In this document: in pieces, positions 31,225-40,513 of the stretch
How positions within the stretch are numbered: the stretch's first letter is position 1
How the letters are laid out: every line of letters begins with the position of its first letter
From: a virus
DNA: 56,547 nt
IMG/VR virus record: IMGVR_UViG_3300010401_000040
Coordinates: 1 to 56,547 of that record
Reading direction: 5' to 3' (one strand)
The notes under the pieces: model-generated
The model's input: only the letters and a program-made list of their open reading frames with translations
What the model was told of the DNA's origin: nothing
The model's database searches: none
Program-made: the position numbers and the translations under genes

Positions 31225-31491
31225 ATGACATTTAATTCACTAATAAAATCCATCCGATACATGAGAGACAAAGGCGTAAATTTGAACACTCTCCTGTTGG
31301 GGATCTTGCTGGCTTTAGGAAAGTTCGGCGGGTCAGAGTTGTTCGCGGAGATCAAAACCGTTCACGACTCTATGATAGGGATAAAGGCTGAGATCAGCAT
31401 TATCCAGAGTTACAGCCTGGACACTCGCACCCGGCTTGCCGCCGTGGAGGCCGATATTATCAAAATCAAATTGGACAACAATCTGCGGTGA
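31225..31491 (+). CDS. Membrane protein with coiled-coil tail, 88 residues (holin-like)
   Basis: One hydrophobic helix (NTLLLGILLALGKFGG) followed by a charged coiled-coil (KTVHDSMIGIKAEISIIQ). This layout is common in phage holins and in pinholin-like proteins. The stop overlaps the next gene start as GTGA. Confidence 0.55.
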   Translation: MTFNSLIKSIRYMRDKGVNLNTLLLGILLALGKFGGSELFAEIKTVHDSMIGIKAEISIIQSYSLDTRTRLAAVEADIIKIKLDNNLR

Positions 31492-31787
31492 ACTTCCTGT
31501 CGCGAGTAACCTTCCGGATGGCGGTGGCGTGGGGAGTTCTGTTCTCACTCAACTCGCTGGGCACCTGCCTCATGGTGGCTCTCAACAACACCGTTTGGGT
31601 GGAACTTACCGCCCAGAAGAAATTCGTCCTGGTGTTAGGCGTTATGGTCAACTGGACCGGAGTGATCATGGCCTTCGTGTCCAAAACGGTCGCTCGCCTG
31701 GAGGCGGGGAAGCTACCACCTACCAACGGAGATACTTCATTCTTGACTAAGGACGAGGTCCCTACGACAACTCAACCTACAAAATGA
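31488..31787 (+). CDS. Two-helix membrane protein, 99 residues (holin candidate)
   Basis: Two hydrophobic segments (about residues 10-30 and 45-65: WGVLFSLNSLGTCLMVAL; FVLVLGVMVNWTGVIMAF) and a polar Thr/Pro-rich tail. Starts with GTG overlapping the previous stop. Two adjacent membrane proteins plus the lipoprotein downstream suggest a lysis cassette without a recognised endolysin. Confidence 0.55.
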   Translation: MNFLSRVTFRMAVAWGVLFSLNSLGTCLMVALNNTVWVELTAQKKFVLVLGVMVNWTGVIMAFVSKTVARLEAGKLPPTNGDTSFLTKDEVPTTTQPTK

Positions 31788-32134
31788 AACGATCAATCAT
31801 CACGCTGGCATTACTGCTGGCAATCGTCGGCTGCTCCAAGTTCGCGAACAACGTGTTCCGAACTGAGCAAGCCATCACTGGGGTCGCCTACACGGCTTAC
31901 GTAGGCTATACGAACGGCCTGGCCAGCGGCGCCATCAAGGTGAGCGTCGATGAGAGCAACGCCGTTAAGTCCGCCCGGCTCAAGCTGGCAGCCAGCCTCG
32001 CTACCGTGGACAGCTGGATGGATGTTTACCAAACCAACGCCACCGTTGAACCGCAGGTGCAGGCTGCACTGGATGCCGCCATCGCCAACAGTTCTAACGT
32101 GGTCTACCTCATCAACCTGTTCAAAAACAAATGA
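31784..32134 (+). CDS. Predicted lipoprotein, 116 residues
   Basis: A signal peptide with lipobox (MKRSIITLALLLAIVGCS). The mature part is an Ala/Asn-rich helix (ARLKLAASLATVDSWMDVY). Adjacent to the two membrane proteins, so an outer-membrane spanin-like role is possible; this cannot be proven from the sequence. Confidence 0.65.
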   Translation: MKRSIITLALLLAIVGCSKFANNVFRTEQAITGVAYTAYVGYTNGLASGAIKVSVDESNAVKSARLKLAASLATVDSWMDVYQTNATVEPQVQAALDAAIANSSNVVYLINLFKNK

Positions 32135-32379
32135 CTTCCACTGAAATCAAAACACTACTGGATACCGTCGTAACCGACCTTAATAGCGCCGCTGACTTTG
32201 CCGGTATTATTGACCCAGCCCTGGTTCCCTTCATTGCCATCGGTAAAGCGGTGGACAAGATGATACCGGGATTGGCGAGCGGCGTAGCTGGCTGGATTGA
32301 GGGCAACGCCCCAACCGATCAAGAGAAGGCTGAAAAGGCCGCTCAGCTGGCGGTTCTGGGCAACCCCAATCTTCCGTGA
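32131..32379 (+). CDS. Hypothetical protein, 82 residues
   Basis: Helical, with a hydrophobic central part (DKMIPGLASGVAGWIEGN). ATGA overlaps with both neighbours. Perhaps a further small membrane-interacting lysis or fibre-assembly protein. Confidence 0.5.
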   Translation: MTSTEIKTLLDTVVTDLNSAADFAGIIDPALVPFIAIGKAVDKMIPGLASGVAGWIEGNAPTDQEKAEKAAQLAVLGNPNLP

Positions 32380-34940
32380 GGCTGTTCCTTAAGACGCTGC
32401 TCCTTTGTGGGATTGTCTGCGCCGCCTCCGCCCAGACAATCTCCTATTTCAACTACGGATTCCTGAGGCAACCCAGCGCGGCTGCTGATCGGGCTTACCT
32501 CGGTATCAATGGGACCAACTCCGGAGGCACGGAGGTCTCAGTGAGTTGGCCGCTGTTAGCCTCCACCAACGGAACGGACCCGATCCTTGTCTCGCTCTCA
32601 TTCGACCAGGGGTTTACCAACGGCCTCGCTACGATTTCCTACGTCGATGCCAGCGGGACGATTATCAGCAACGCCCTGTTCGCGCTCATCCCCTCATCAT
32701 CAGGGGCTCTATGGGCGACCGTGGTGTCGGCAGGAACTAACGTCTTAGTGCTCACCAACTCGGCGAGTGGGACCAACAACTACACGGTGAACGGACTCAC
32801 GGATACCAACGTGGTAAACAGCCTTGCCGCAGTTCAGGCCACGAACTCATTAGTTTTGGCCACCAACAACGACATTGCTGTAAGCAACAACATTTACCCA
32901 CAGATTGTGGCAGCGACGAACGGGTGGGGAGTGAACAATTTTTCTTGGATGTTTGGCGATGGGAGCGATGGTGGTGTGACTTTTGATGGGAGTTCGGTTG
33001 TGTTAGGGCTTACGCCATCAGGGAGCATTTACACACTCACTAGATCGATTTACTGCACGTCGATAACCATAAATAATGGAGTGACCGTCAAGCCGGTTGG
33101 ATTCAGGATTTTTTGCACAGGCACGCTGACGAACAACGGCACGATTTCAAACAATGGAACTGACGCAACCACTAGGGTAACGGCTGGCGCTGCTGGCGGT
33201 CCCGGATCGGAACTTTTAGCCGGACAGACAGCAAGTGCCGGGGCGAGTTCTGGTAATAATTCAGGGTCCATATCCAGTTCGTTGACCATAAACGCTGGTT
33301 GGGGTGGTGCTGGCGGACGGGGCGGTTCTGGTGGTAACGGCAGCGGAAGTCCTGGCACAGGTGGCTCTGCTGGGACGGTTAGTTTTACCCAAAGAGTAAC
33401 CAGATTTCTAACCGATTTCATAATTTCAAGCGTTGGTAATAATCAGGCTATGGGTGGTGGCGGGACGGGTGGTGGCGGTGCTTCTGGAAATGGAAGCCAG
33501 TCCGGAAATGGAAACGGCGGAGACGCTGGCGGCGGCGGTGGCGCGGTTATGATATTTGCCAACTCCATAAGCAATGCCAACGGAACGATTAGCGCAAAAG
33601 GAGGAAATGGATTCTCTGGTGGCAGCGGTGGCCTCAGTGGGCTTGGGGGCGGCGGAGGCGGGGGTGGTGGGGGTGGTGGTCTGATATATCTGGTCTATAA
33701 TTCGATAATCCCTGGGACGCTAAATGTCGCAGGCGGCACCAAAGGTGTTAAGGGAATCGGAGGTGGTGGCGGGGGATTGGACGGTTCTGACGGGAGTGAT
33801 GGTAGCGTGGGGACAATCCTTCAATTTCAGCTTTCTTCCCCATCAGGCGGCGGGCCTCCTGGCCCAATCGGCGCGACGGGTCCACAAGGACCGACTGGCC
33901 CTGTGAGTAGCGTTGCCGTTGCAGTCGGCCAAGGATTAACCGTTTCAGGCTCCCCGATTACCAGCAGTGGAACGATCACCGTAGGGGCACAAGGAAACAT
34001 CGTCACCAATGGGATGAGTCTAACCACGACCGTCAGCAACGTCCTGACAATTGATGCAACGCACTACATTTCTGGACCTGCAAGTCATTCGACAATCACC
34101 AACACAGGTTTGACGAGTGCTGATGCGATCGCGACCGACAGTAACGGGAAACAGATCCAAGCGACGGCGATCACCATTGCCCACATCGCACAGCCGGGAG
34201 TAATAGTCACCAACGGGGAAACTCAAGTGATCACAGTCAGTAACACCTTTGGTGCTGACGCGGCCCATTACCTCACTGGACCCGCAAGCCACAGCACGAT
34301 TACAAACACAGGACTCACCTCGGCAGACGCAGTGGCTACCGACTCAAACGGAAAACTTATCGGCGCAACCGCCGTCCTAATGAGCCACATAGCTCAGCCT
34401 GGGATAATCGTTACCAACGGAGAAACCCAAGTCATAACCGTCAGCAACACCTTCGGTGCGGATGCAGCCCACTTTATGAATGGACCGATGAGCCCAACAC
34501 TGCTGACGAACGGGGCGAGCGGTGGATCAAAGATTCAACTCACCGATTCAAACAAAAAGGTGATTGATGCCGCAGCTTCCGGTTCGGTCCCGATTGACGC
34601 GGATGGAAGCGCGACTACAGCAGCGCAAATCTCCGCGCTCGTCACGATCAACTCCAGCGGCTTCACGAACAACGTCAACTCGCAGTCGGCAAACTATGCA
34701 CTGCTATCGACTGATTGGCTCGTGCTTCTGACGGGGGCCCACACCGCCACACTCCCTACGGCGGTCGGCATAGGAGGTAGATCCTACATCATCAAGTGCA
34801 GCAGCGCGGGCACGAACGCCATCCTGACCACTTCTTCTCAGACGATTGACGGAGCGGCGAAGTGGACTAACACCGCGATCAACAAATTTACCTGGGTGAT
34901 CAGTGACAACGCCAACTGGCGGGTGATTGGCCAGAACTAA
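32376..34940 (+). CDS. Large glycine-rich fibre/adhesin with signal peptide
   Basis: An 854-residue protein. GTG start, then a Sec-type signal peptide (MRLFLKTLLLCGIVCAASA). Residues about 50-250 are Thr/Asn-rich. Residues about 265-450 are extremely Gly-rich (GGGGGGGG stretches), and a collagen-like G-x-y segment (GPPGPIGATGPQGPTGP) lies near residue 495. Then come two or three copies of a repeat of about 65 residues (AHIAQPGVIVTNGETQ; ASHSTITNTGLTSADA). The C-terminal 130 residues are a compact beta domain. The signal peptide suggests export to the cell envelope before, or instead of, incorporation into the virion. Confidence 0.65.
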   Translation: MRLFLKTLLLCGIVCAASAQTISYFNYGFLRQPSAAADRAYLGINGTNSGGTEVSVSWPLLASTNGTDPILVSLSFDQGFTNGLATISYVDASGTIISNALFALIPSSSGALWATVVSAGTNVLVLTNSASGTNNYTVNGLTDTNVVNSLAAVQATNSLVLATNNDIAVSNNIYPQIVAATNGWGVNNFSWMFGDGSDGGVTFDGSSVVLGLTPSGSIYTLTRSIYCTSITINNGVTVKPVGFRIFCTGTLTNNGTISNNGTDATTRVTAGAAGGPGSELLAGQTASAGASSGNNSGSISSSLTINAGWGGAGGRGGSGGNGSGSPGTGGSAGTVSFTQRVTRFLTDFIISSVGNNQAMGGGGTGGGGASGNGSQSGNGNGGDAGGGGGAVMIFANSISNANGTISAKGGNGFSGGSGGLSGLGGGGGGGGGGGGLIYLVYNSIIPGTLNVAGGTKGVKGIGGGGGGLDGSDGSDGSVGTILQFQLSSPSGGGPPGPIGATGPQGPTGPVSSVAVAVGQGLTVSGSPITSSGTITVGAQGNIVTNGMSLTTTVSNVLTIDATHYISGPASHSTITNTGLTSADAIATDSNGKQIQATAITIAHIAQPGVIVTNGETQVITVSNTFGADAAHYLTGPASHSTITNTGLTSADAVATDSNGKLIGATAVLMSHIAQPGIIVTNGETQVITVSNTFGADAAHFMNGPMSPTLLTNGASGGSKIQLTDSNKKVIDAAASGSVPIDADGSATTAAQISALVTINSSGFTNNVNSQSANYALLSTDWLVLLTGAHTATLPTAVGIGGRSYIIKCSSAGTNAILTTSSQTIDGAAKWTNTAINKFTWVISDNANWRVIGQN

Positions 34941-36763
34941 GTGTAGGTCAATTCCTTGCCGTGCCAGTGGTTGTCTGACCTCTCGCGTAGCCTCTTCTTC
35001 CAGGTCCTATCGACGCGCTTGTGAGCCACGCTGCGCTGCACCTTTACCACAAACCCACGGCGTATCGCACCCTCCACGCCGCAGACCAGGGCGTCGAATA
35101 AGTCGGGAGAGCGACCGCTCTTAATCTTCATCTTCTCCTTGGGCTCAATCTGGATCTTCTTAGCCTGCCAGCCCCACTCGCGCATTGCCCCCTCGGCCAT
35201 AACCTCCTCCGTCATGCCGCGGAACTGACCAGCCTGGATGGCGTAGCTCACGTTGAACCACAACTCTGAGACCATGTTGAAGTAGTAGTCCTTGCAGTAG
35301 ACGTCGATATCGCTCGACACCTTGCGGTCGTTGTGGGGTAGACCGCCAAACTCAACGCCCTGCACCAGCGGCGACCAGATGCGGCCAAAGGCGTTCATGA
35401 GCGAGCCGCGACCGGTTGAGTCAAAGAAGAAGTTGTCCGGTGATATACCGCGCCGCTCGCATTGGTCCTTCACGAAGGTGGCGATCTGATCCTCTGGCAT
35501 GTCGTTGATGTTATCCGAGACTGGCACGAGCAGTGTGTCGACCAGGGCGAGAATCTGGTTATTGGGAAGAGAGTCCACTTTCTGGGTCATGATCGCCGAG
35601 ACTATCTGCTCGCCGGTTGGGGTCACTGATTCGAGTCCAAACTCCAGAACTCCAAAGACGCAACGGTCGCCACCAACGCCGCGGTAGGCTGCGTCGAGGA
35701 ACCCAATCTTTACGCGCTGCGTGTCCTTCCAGGAAGGCTCCTCCATTGCGTGGAACTTGAAGCACATCTGGCGTGTGATCACCCGTCGGATAGCAGTGCC
35801 GCGTGGCATGCGGCCCAGGTCCATCATGGAGAACTGGAGGCTGTCCTGGCCGTAGAAGGCGATGTCGGCGTCGATCTGTGCCTGCGTAATAAGCGGGATG
35901 CCTAGCTTGCCATCGAGGTTGGGAGAGTCAGTCCCCACTAGCTGTATGCAAACACCATTGGGGAATCGCGTCTCCCAGGACTTGGTCCCACCGGTCTGGT
36001 CAATGCCCCCATCCCATCCGCCGAGGTGCGCGGCGGGCTCGCAGATAACACCCAGCGCGTCGGTGATATCCTTGGGGTTACCCGAGAAGACACCCTTGAA
36101 GTCTGCGTTCTTGTTGAGGTTGGAGATCGAGTCGACAAACTGACGCGGCAGGAACTGGCACTCATCGCCCAGCATCCGCAGGCGCTTGTTCTTGATGCCG
36201 ACATACTCCTCGATGCCCTGGAAGGATTGGCCCTTCTTGCAGGCCACACCGACAATGCCGTTGCGGAAGTCTCTACCCTCAGCCGCGACACTGCGATCGT
36301 CGCTGACGATGCGCTGGCGCCCCTCTATCAGGTTGCCTGGAAGCCACGCGAAGCTCGCCTTGGCTGTGCGGTGCAGCTTCTTTATCTCACCCAGAATACG
36401 CATCTCTAAAGACTCCCTGGTGGTGCTGGAGACTAGCACCGTGGTGCACCAGAAATAGGCGTAGTAATCCATGAGCACGCACGCCGCAGGGATGAAGGTC
36501 TTCCCAGTGGAAGCCGGTCCTATCTGGCCGATGATGCGATACTTAAGGTATAGCTTCACCTGCATGTCGGCCCACTCGTGCCACTTGATCCAGGGCCAGG
36601 CGATCTGCATCGCTCTCTTGAAGTGGAACTCCAGGCCCTCCCCGGCCATCTCCCCGTTGCTCTTCTTCCACCTACCTCCGTGACGATACATGTCCAACTC
36701 GATAGAAAGTGCGTCAACGCTCCAGGGCCACTTCAGGTTATAGATGACTCTTGGCTCAGGCAT
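34937..36763 (-). CDS. terL: Large terminase subunit (TerL)
   Basis: A 608-residue packaging motor. Walker A GPASTGKT at residues 82-89, Walker B LRMLGDE at 195-201 with catalytic E201, and the nuclease strand GFLDAAYRGVGGDRC with D357. Further acidic residues (FFFDSTGRG) complete the RNase-H-like nuclease. The ATG at 36763 is chosen because an upstream in-frame start at 36850 would overlap the divergent gene at 36813. It is read leftward while its neighbours are read rightward, and its last bases overlap the end of the Gly-rich fibre gene. No small terminase gene was recognised. Confidence 0.9.
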   Translation of the reverse strand: MPEPRVIYNLKWPWSVDALSIELDMYRHGGRWKKSNGEMAGEGLEFHFKRAMQIAWPWIKWHEWADMQVKLYLKYRIIGQIGPASTGKTFIPAACVLMDYYAYFWCTTVLVSSTTRESLEMRILGEIKKLHRTAKASFAWLPGNLIEGRQRIVSDDRSVAAEGRDFRNGIVGVACKKGQSFQGIEEYVGIKNKRLRMLGDECQFLPRQFVDSISNLNKNADFKGVFSGNPKDITDALGVICEPAAHLGGWDGGIDQTGGTKSWETRFPNGVCIQLVGTDSPNLDGKLGIPLITQAQIDADIAFYGQDSLQFSMMDLGRMPRGTAIRRVITRQMCFKFHAMEEPSWKDTQRVKIGFLDAAYRGVGGDRCVFGVLEFGLESVTPTGEQIVSAIMTQKVDSLPNNQILALVDTLLVPVSDNINDMPEDQIATFVKDQCERRGISPDNFFFDSTGRGSLMNAFGRIWSPLVQGVEFGGLPHNDRKVSSDIDVYCKDYYFNMVSELWFNVSYAIQAGQFRGMTEEVMAEGAMREWGWQAKKIQIEPKEKMKIKSGRSPDLFDALVCGVEGAIRRGFVVKVQRSVAHKRVDRTWKKRLRERSDNHWHGKELTYT

Positions 36764-36812
36764 TTGTTGTTGAATTAGTAAGGCAAAGCCATACTGTTGG
36801 GCCAGAAGATTT

Positions 36813-38636
36813 ATGCCGGTATCCGATGTAACTATTGTCGATGGCAGCATGGATTGGGCAGGCGGAGTGGACAGCGTTCGAGTTCCTACTATTCAGAGTT
36901 CACTCAACCCCAACGGCCTTGCGCGAAACCAGCTGGCGTGGTTGGACAATGCTACAGTGCGGGATGGCGGCATAACTCCTCGCGGCGGCTACGTCGACAT
37001 AGGCCAAATCCACGATGGCAGCGGACTCTTCCAGGGGAAGTTCATGTATGACCCGATCAATGCCGACCCCTACATCATCGCTGCCATCTCCGGTCGAATC
37101 TATAAGGTCACCATCACGCCATCGCTCACAGTTACCGACTTAAGCGCTGCGTTCAATTTGTTCATGCCTGCGTCTCAGGTCTACTTCTTCTTCTGCCAGG
37201 CTGAACAGTTCCTGGTCATCCAGGCCGGGGACAATGTGACGCTGCCGCTCTTTTGGGATGGCGCAACACTGAGGCGATCCAAGGGCATCACCAACACAGC
37301 GGTGGCGCCTGGCACTCCCGGCATCAACGAGATACCCGCAGCGACTGCCATGGATTATTACATGGGTCGCCTGTGGTATGCGACCGGGCGCACGGGCAAC
37401 GCCGGTGACATGGTGTTTGGTCCTAGCGGGACGGCAGCCTACCGGTTTACTGACGCTGTGCTCAATGTAACCGAGAACCCGTTGGTCGTTGGTGGTGACG
37501 GCTTCGCGGTCCCCAGCCAGTCGGGAAATATCCGAGCCATCTTCCACAACGCGAATCTCAATTCACAGCTAGGCCAGGGGAACCTGTTCTTTGGAACCCG
37601 CCGCGCGGTCTACTCGCTCAACGTCCCTATCACCCGAACGGATTGGATTGGTGCCACGAACCAGAACCAGCCGCTCATGACCGTGGTGCAGTTAGTCAAC
37701 GGCCCGGTTAACGACCGATCGGTAGTGCAGGTGAACGGAGATGTTTACTACCAATCGCTAGAGCCCTCCGTGCGCTCGCTGCTCTCCTCGCTGCGCTACT
37801 GGAACCAGCCGGGAAATATTGAGATCAGCGCCCAGGAAAACCGGGTGCTCCAATTCAACGACCGGGCGCTCTTGCGCTTTGGCAGCGGGATTGAGTTTGG
37901 CTCGCGCCTATACCAAACGGCGCTGCCTCGTCAGTTACCCCAGGGTGTGGTGCACGACGCCTTGATGCCGTTAGACTTTATTCCCATGTCCACCTTCGGC
38001 GCTAACCAGGCACCGATATGGGAAGGGATGCAGGAGGGGCTAGCCATCCTGCAGATGACCACCGGCGACTTTGGCGGAAACCAGCGCAGCTTCGCCATGG
38101 CGGTATCGCCGTTGGACTCCACGATCCGGCTCTGGGAGTTAACCGAGTTCAACCGATTCGACACCGACCGGCTGGACCCCTCCGCGCGCATAGATTGGTA
38201 TGCGGAATTCCCTGCGCTTACCTGGGGCGATGCCTTCATGTCCAAGAAGCTGGTCAGCCTGGAGCTCTGGGTGGACCGGGTATTTGGCACCGTCCTATTC
38301 AAGGTCCAATACCGTCCTGACGGAGAGACTTGCTGGATCGATTGGCACACCTGGAAGATCTGCTCGGCTAAGAACAGCTGCGAGGACGCCAACAATCCCA
38401 TCTGCTATCCGATTAAGGAATTTGGCGAGGGCTACCGCGCGACCATGACCTTGCCGGTGCCGCCGGTGAAGTGCGAGGCTGCCAACCATCGCCCCTCCAA
38501 TATCGGCTACCAGTTCCAGACCAAACTGATTGTGAAGGGCTACTGCCGTGTGCGCGGCCACCTTCTCCATGCTGAAAAACAGGATCGCCAGCTTTACCAG
38601 AACCTGGTGTGCGGTCAGGAGTTTCAAGTGCCATGA
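36813..38636 (+). CDS. Neck/tail structural protein (stabilisation-protein-like), 607 residues
   Basis: Beta-rich and Cys-containing. The start (ITPRGGYVDIGQIHDGSGLFQGKFMYDP) and the repeated strand pattern resemble phage packaged-DNA-stabilisation or neck proteins that form beta-propeller-like plugs. The C-terminal part has several Cys (CSAKNSCEDANNPICY). It overlaps the next gene by 4 bases. Assigned by composition and place, not by a strict motif. Confidence 0.5.
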   Translation: MPVSDVTIVDGSMDWAGGVDSVRVPTIQSSLNPNGLARNQLAWLDNATVRDGGITPRGGYVDIGQIHDGSGLFQGKFMYDPINADPYIIAAISGRIYKVTITPSLTVTDLSAAFNLFMPASQVYFFFCQAEQFLVIQAGDNVTLPLFWDGATLRRSKGITNTAVAPGTPGINEIPAATAMDYYMGRLWYATGRTGNAGDMVFGPSGTAAYRFTDAVLNVTENPLVVGGDGFAVPSQSGNIRAIFHNANLNSQLGQGNLFFGTRRAVYSLNVPITRTDWIGATNQNQPLMTVVQLVNGPVNDRSVVQVNGDVYYQSLEPSVRSLLSSLRYWNQPGNIEISAQENRVLQFNDRALLRFGSGIEFGSRLYQTALPRQLPQGVVHDALMPLDFIPMSTFGANQAPIWEGMQEGLAILQMTTGDFGGNQRSFAMAVSPLDSTIRLWELTEFNRFDTDRLDPSARIDWYAEFPALTWGDAFMSKKLVSLELWVDRVFGTVLFKVQYRPDGETCWIDWHTWKICSAKNSCEDANNPICYPIKEFGEGYRATMTLPVPPVKCEAANHRPSNIGYQFQTKLIVKGYCRVRGHLLHAEKQDRQLYQNLVCGQEFQVP

Positions 38637-40471
38637 ACTTTCCTTGCAAGTTTAACTCGCCCTGCATCGACCCCGCCAATCCACTGGCCAACACCACGGT
38701 GGAGCGTCCCGACTTTGACGTCTTTATCGGATTTAACTCCGACTGGGCTGGGCTGCCGCCGATTGGATCGCTGTGGACCAGCACCGGGTGCAAGAGCCAG
38801 TGCCTCTCCGAGGTGAGCCAGGAGGCTGCTGATATCTGTGCGGCTAACCAGCAATACCTTTGCACCACGACCAACAACGACGGGGGCGGACCTGACGACC
38901 CAGGATGGCACGACCCAAACAACGGCGGCAGGGCCTACCCGGAGTTTGTCAATGACGCCGAGAGTTGCGACGCGCATTGCCCTGATGGCCTGGTATTCAC
39001 CTACACGGTTCCCGCTGGAACAATCCTGGGAACCGACAAGGGCCGAGTTAATGGCGCCGCGATTTCACTGGCCTGCCGCAACGCCCGCAGGCACCAGGTC
39101 TGCCTGAGCTCCCTATTGCCTACCGTTGGCACGACCGGCATTGCCTACAGTGGCACCATCACCGCCAGCGGTCCCACGGTGAGCTCGACCAGTAATTTGT
39201 GGACCAATCCCGGCGGTGGCTTGCCGCCCGGCATCACGCTCGCCTTCAATGTCGGTGGGGCAACGCTGACTCTCTCGGGGACACCGACAGTGGCGGGGAC
39301 CTATTCGTTCCTCATCAGCGTGCTCACGACTGCTGGTGATTTCATGAGCAAGCTGTTCACGATCGTGGTCTCGGGCCCGACCTGCTCGGCGGCTCCGGCC
39401 AAGGTCTGGAGTAACGCGAGTCCCACCGGTCAAACGATGGACACTTTCTTTAGCGGTGTGGGAACCATCGACGGGCTGGCCCTGGTCACCGACCAGAGCA
39501 GGCTGTTCATGAATGAGTCCTCGACTCCAGCCAGCTGGTTCTTTGACACCTACGATATCACGGCCTCAAGTCCCATTGCCAAGCTGGGGCTATTTGCCAC
39601 TGACGGCGGATTCCCCGCGTGCACCTCGGCCATCTATGTTACTGGCTACAACCGCCTGGTCTGCGTGTGCCAGCACTTCAACGGGGCGACCTACGACCTG
39701 TGGCTCTATTTTATCAACAGCGATGGGACCGTCCTATCGCACATCACAGGCCTCACCACCGAGACAGTCAATAACCCGTTCTGCGCTACGGACAATAACC
39801 CCAGCGGGATACCCTTCATCGGCTGGATCAGCAGCAACGGTTCGTTGGGATCAATGTCCAAGATATTCCTAATTAACCCTGTCACTCAGACCGTGGTGAC
39901 AAGTGCCAGCCTGCCCGCCACTCACTGCTTTGGCCTTTGCTACAGCTGCGTCACGGACAGCTTCTTCACCACTCTATCGGGCAATCTCCTGGAGTATGAC
40001 CGGGCCACACTCGCGCTCAAGAACACCTACGTCGGCGTAGCTACAGGGAAGGATCGCGTGGAGTATATCAAGAGCACAAAAGAATTGTGGCTCTGGCCCA
40101 GTGCCTCGGGTGGCCCGATGAACGTGCCGATCGTTGACCCGACTAACGGCACAGTAAAAACCACTCTGGTCCTGGTCGATGGGTTCACCGGCTTTACCAG
40201 CTACTCCCCGGCCTACAATGAAAAGCTGGACGCCTTCTGCATCCCCGGACCTATCTCCGGGTTCAGTGGCAACCCTTACATCTACTACTTCTACGACTGC
40301 CAAACCCGGCTGCTCAAGAAGCAGGTCGACATTACCGCGCAATACAATCTGTTCTCCTTCTCCCAATGGCAGGCGCAGGCGTTCAACCCAGCCACCGGCA
40401 GCGTGTATCTGGCGGGTGCACCCTACAATGGGACCTCCAACAAGGGCATCATCGAGATCGGCACAACCTAG
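38633..40471 (+). CDS. Cys-rich tail protein with Ig-like domain, 612 residues
   Basis: The N-terminal 110 residues are Cys-rich (CKFNSPC; CKSQC; CAANQQYLC). Residues about 165-260 read as a putative Ig domain of the He_PIG type (GTTGIAYSGTITASG; GGGLPPGITLAFN; GTPTVAGTYSF). The rest looks like a beta-propeller (repeated strand-turn units with FIGWIS, FCIPGPISG). It is probably a tail-tip or fibre protein with host-binding surfaces. Confidence 0.6.
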   Translation: MNFPCKFNSPCIDPANPLANTTVERPDFDVFIGFNSDWAGLPPIGSLWTSTGCKSQCLSEVSQEAADICAANQQYLCTTTNNDGGGPDDPGWHDPNNGGRAYPEFVNDAESCDAHCPDGLVFTYTVPAGTILGTDKGRVNGAAISLACRNARRHQVCLSSLLPTVGTTGIAYSGTITASGPTVSSTSNLWTNPGGGLPPGITLAFNVGGATLTLSGTPTVAGTYSFLISVLTTAGDFMSKLFTIVVSGPTCSAAPAKVWSNASPTGQTMDTFFSGVGTIDGLALVTDQSRLFMNESSTPASWFFDTYDITASSPIAKLGLFATDGGFPACTSAIYVTGYNRLVCVCQHFNGATYDLWLYFINSDGTVLSHITGLTTETVNNPFCATDNNPSGIPFIGWISSNGSLGSMSKIFLINPVTQTVVTSASLPATHCFGLCYSCVTDSFFTTLSGNLLEYDRATLALKNTYVGVATGKDRVEYIKSTKELWLWPSASGGPMNVPIVDPTNGTVKTTLVLVDGFTGFTSYSPAYNEKLDAFCIPGPISGFSGNPYIYYFYDCQTRLLKKQVDITAQYNLFSFSQWQAQAFNPATGSVYLAGAPYNGTSNKGIIEIGTT

Positions 40472-40513
40472 AGGACCCTTGACCTATCCCTCACAGAGGA
40501 GTAAAAGCACGCT

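Noticed and set aside
33050-33421. Antisense open frame rich in Pro/Leu opposite the glycine-rich fibre region
   Set aside because: A composition shadow of the Gly-rich repeats on the coding strand; not a gene.
36764-36850. Extended start for the terminase gene
   Set aside because: Would overlap the divergent gene at 36813 and shows no ribosome binding site; the Met at 36763 gives a normal TerL length.
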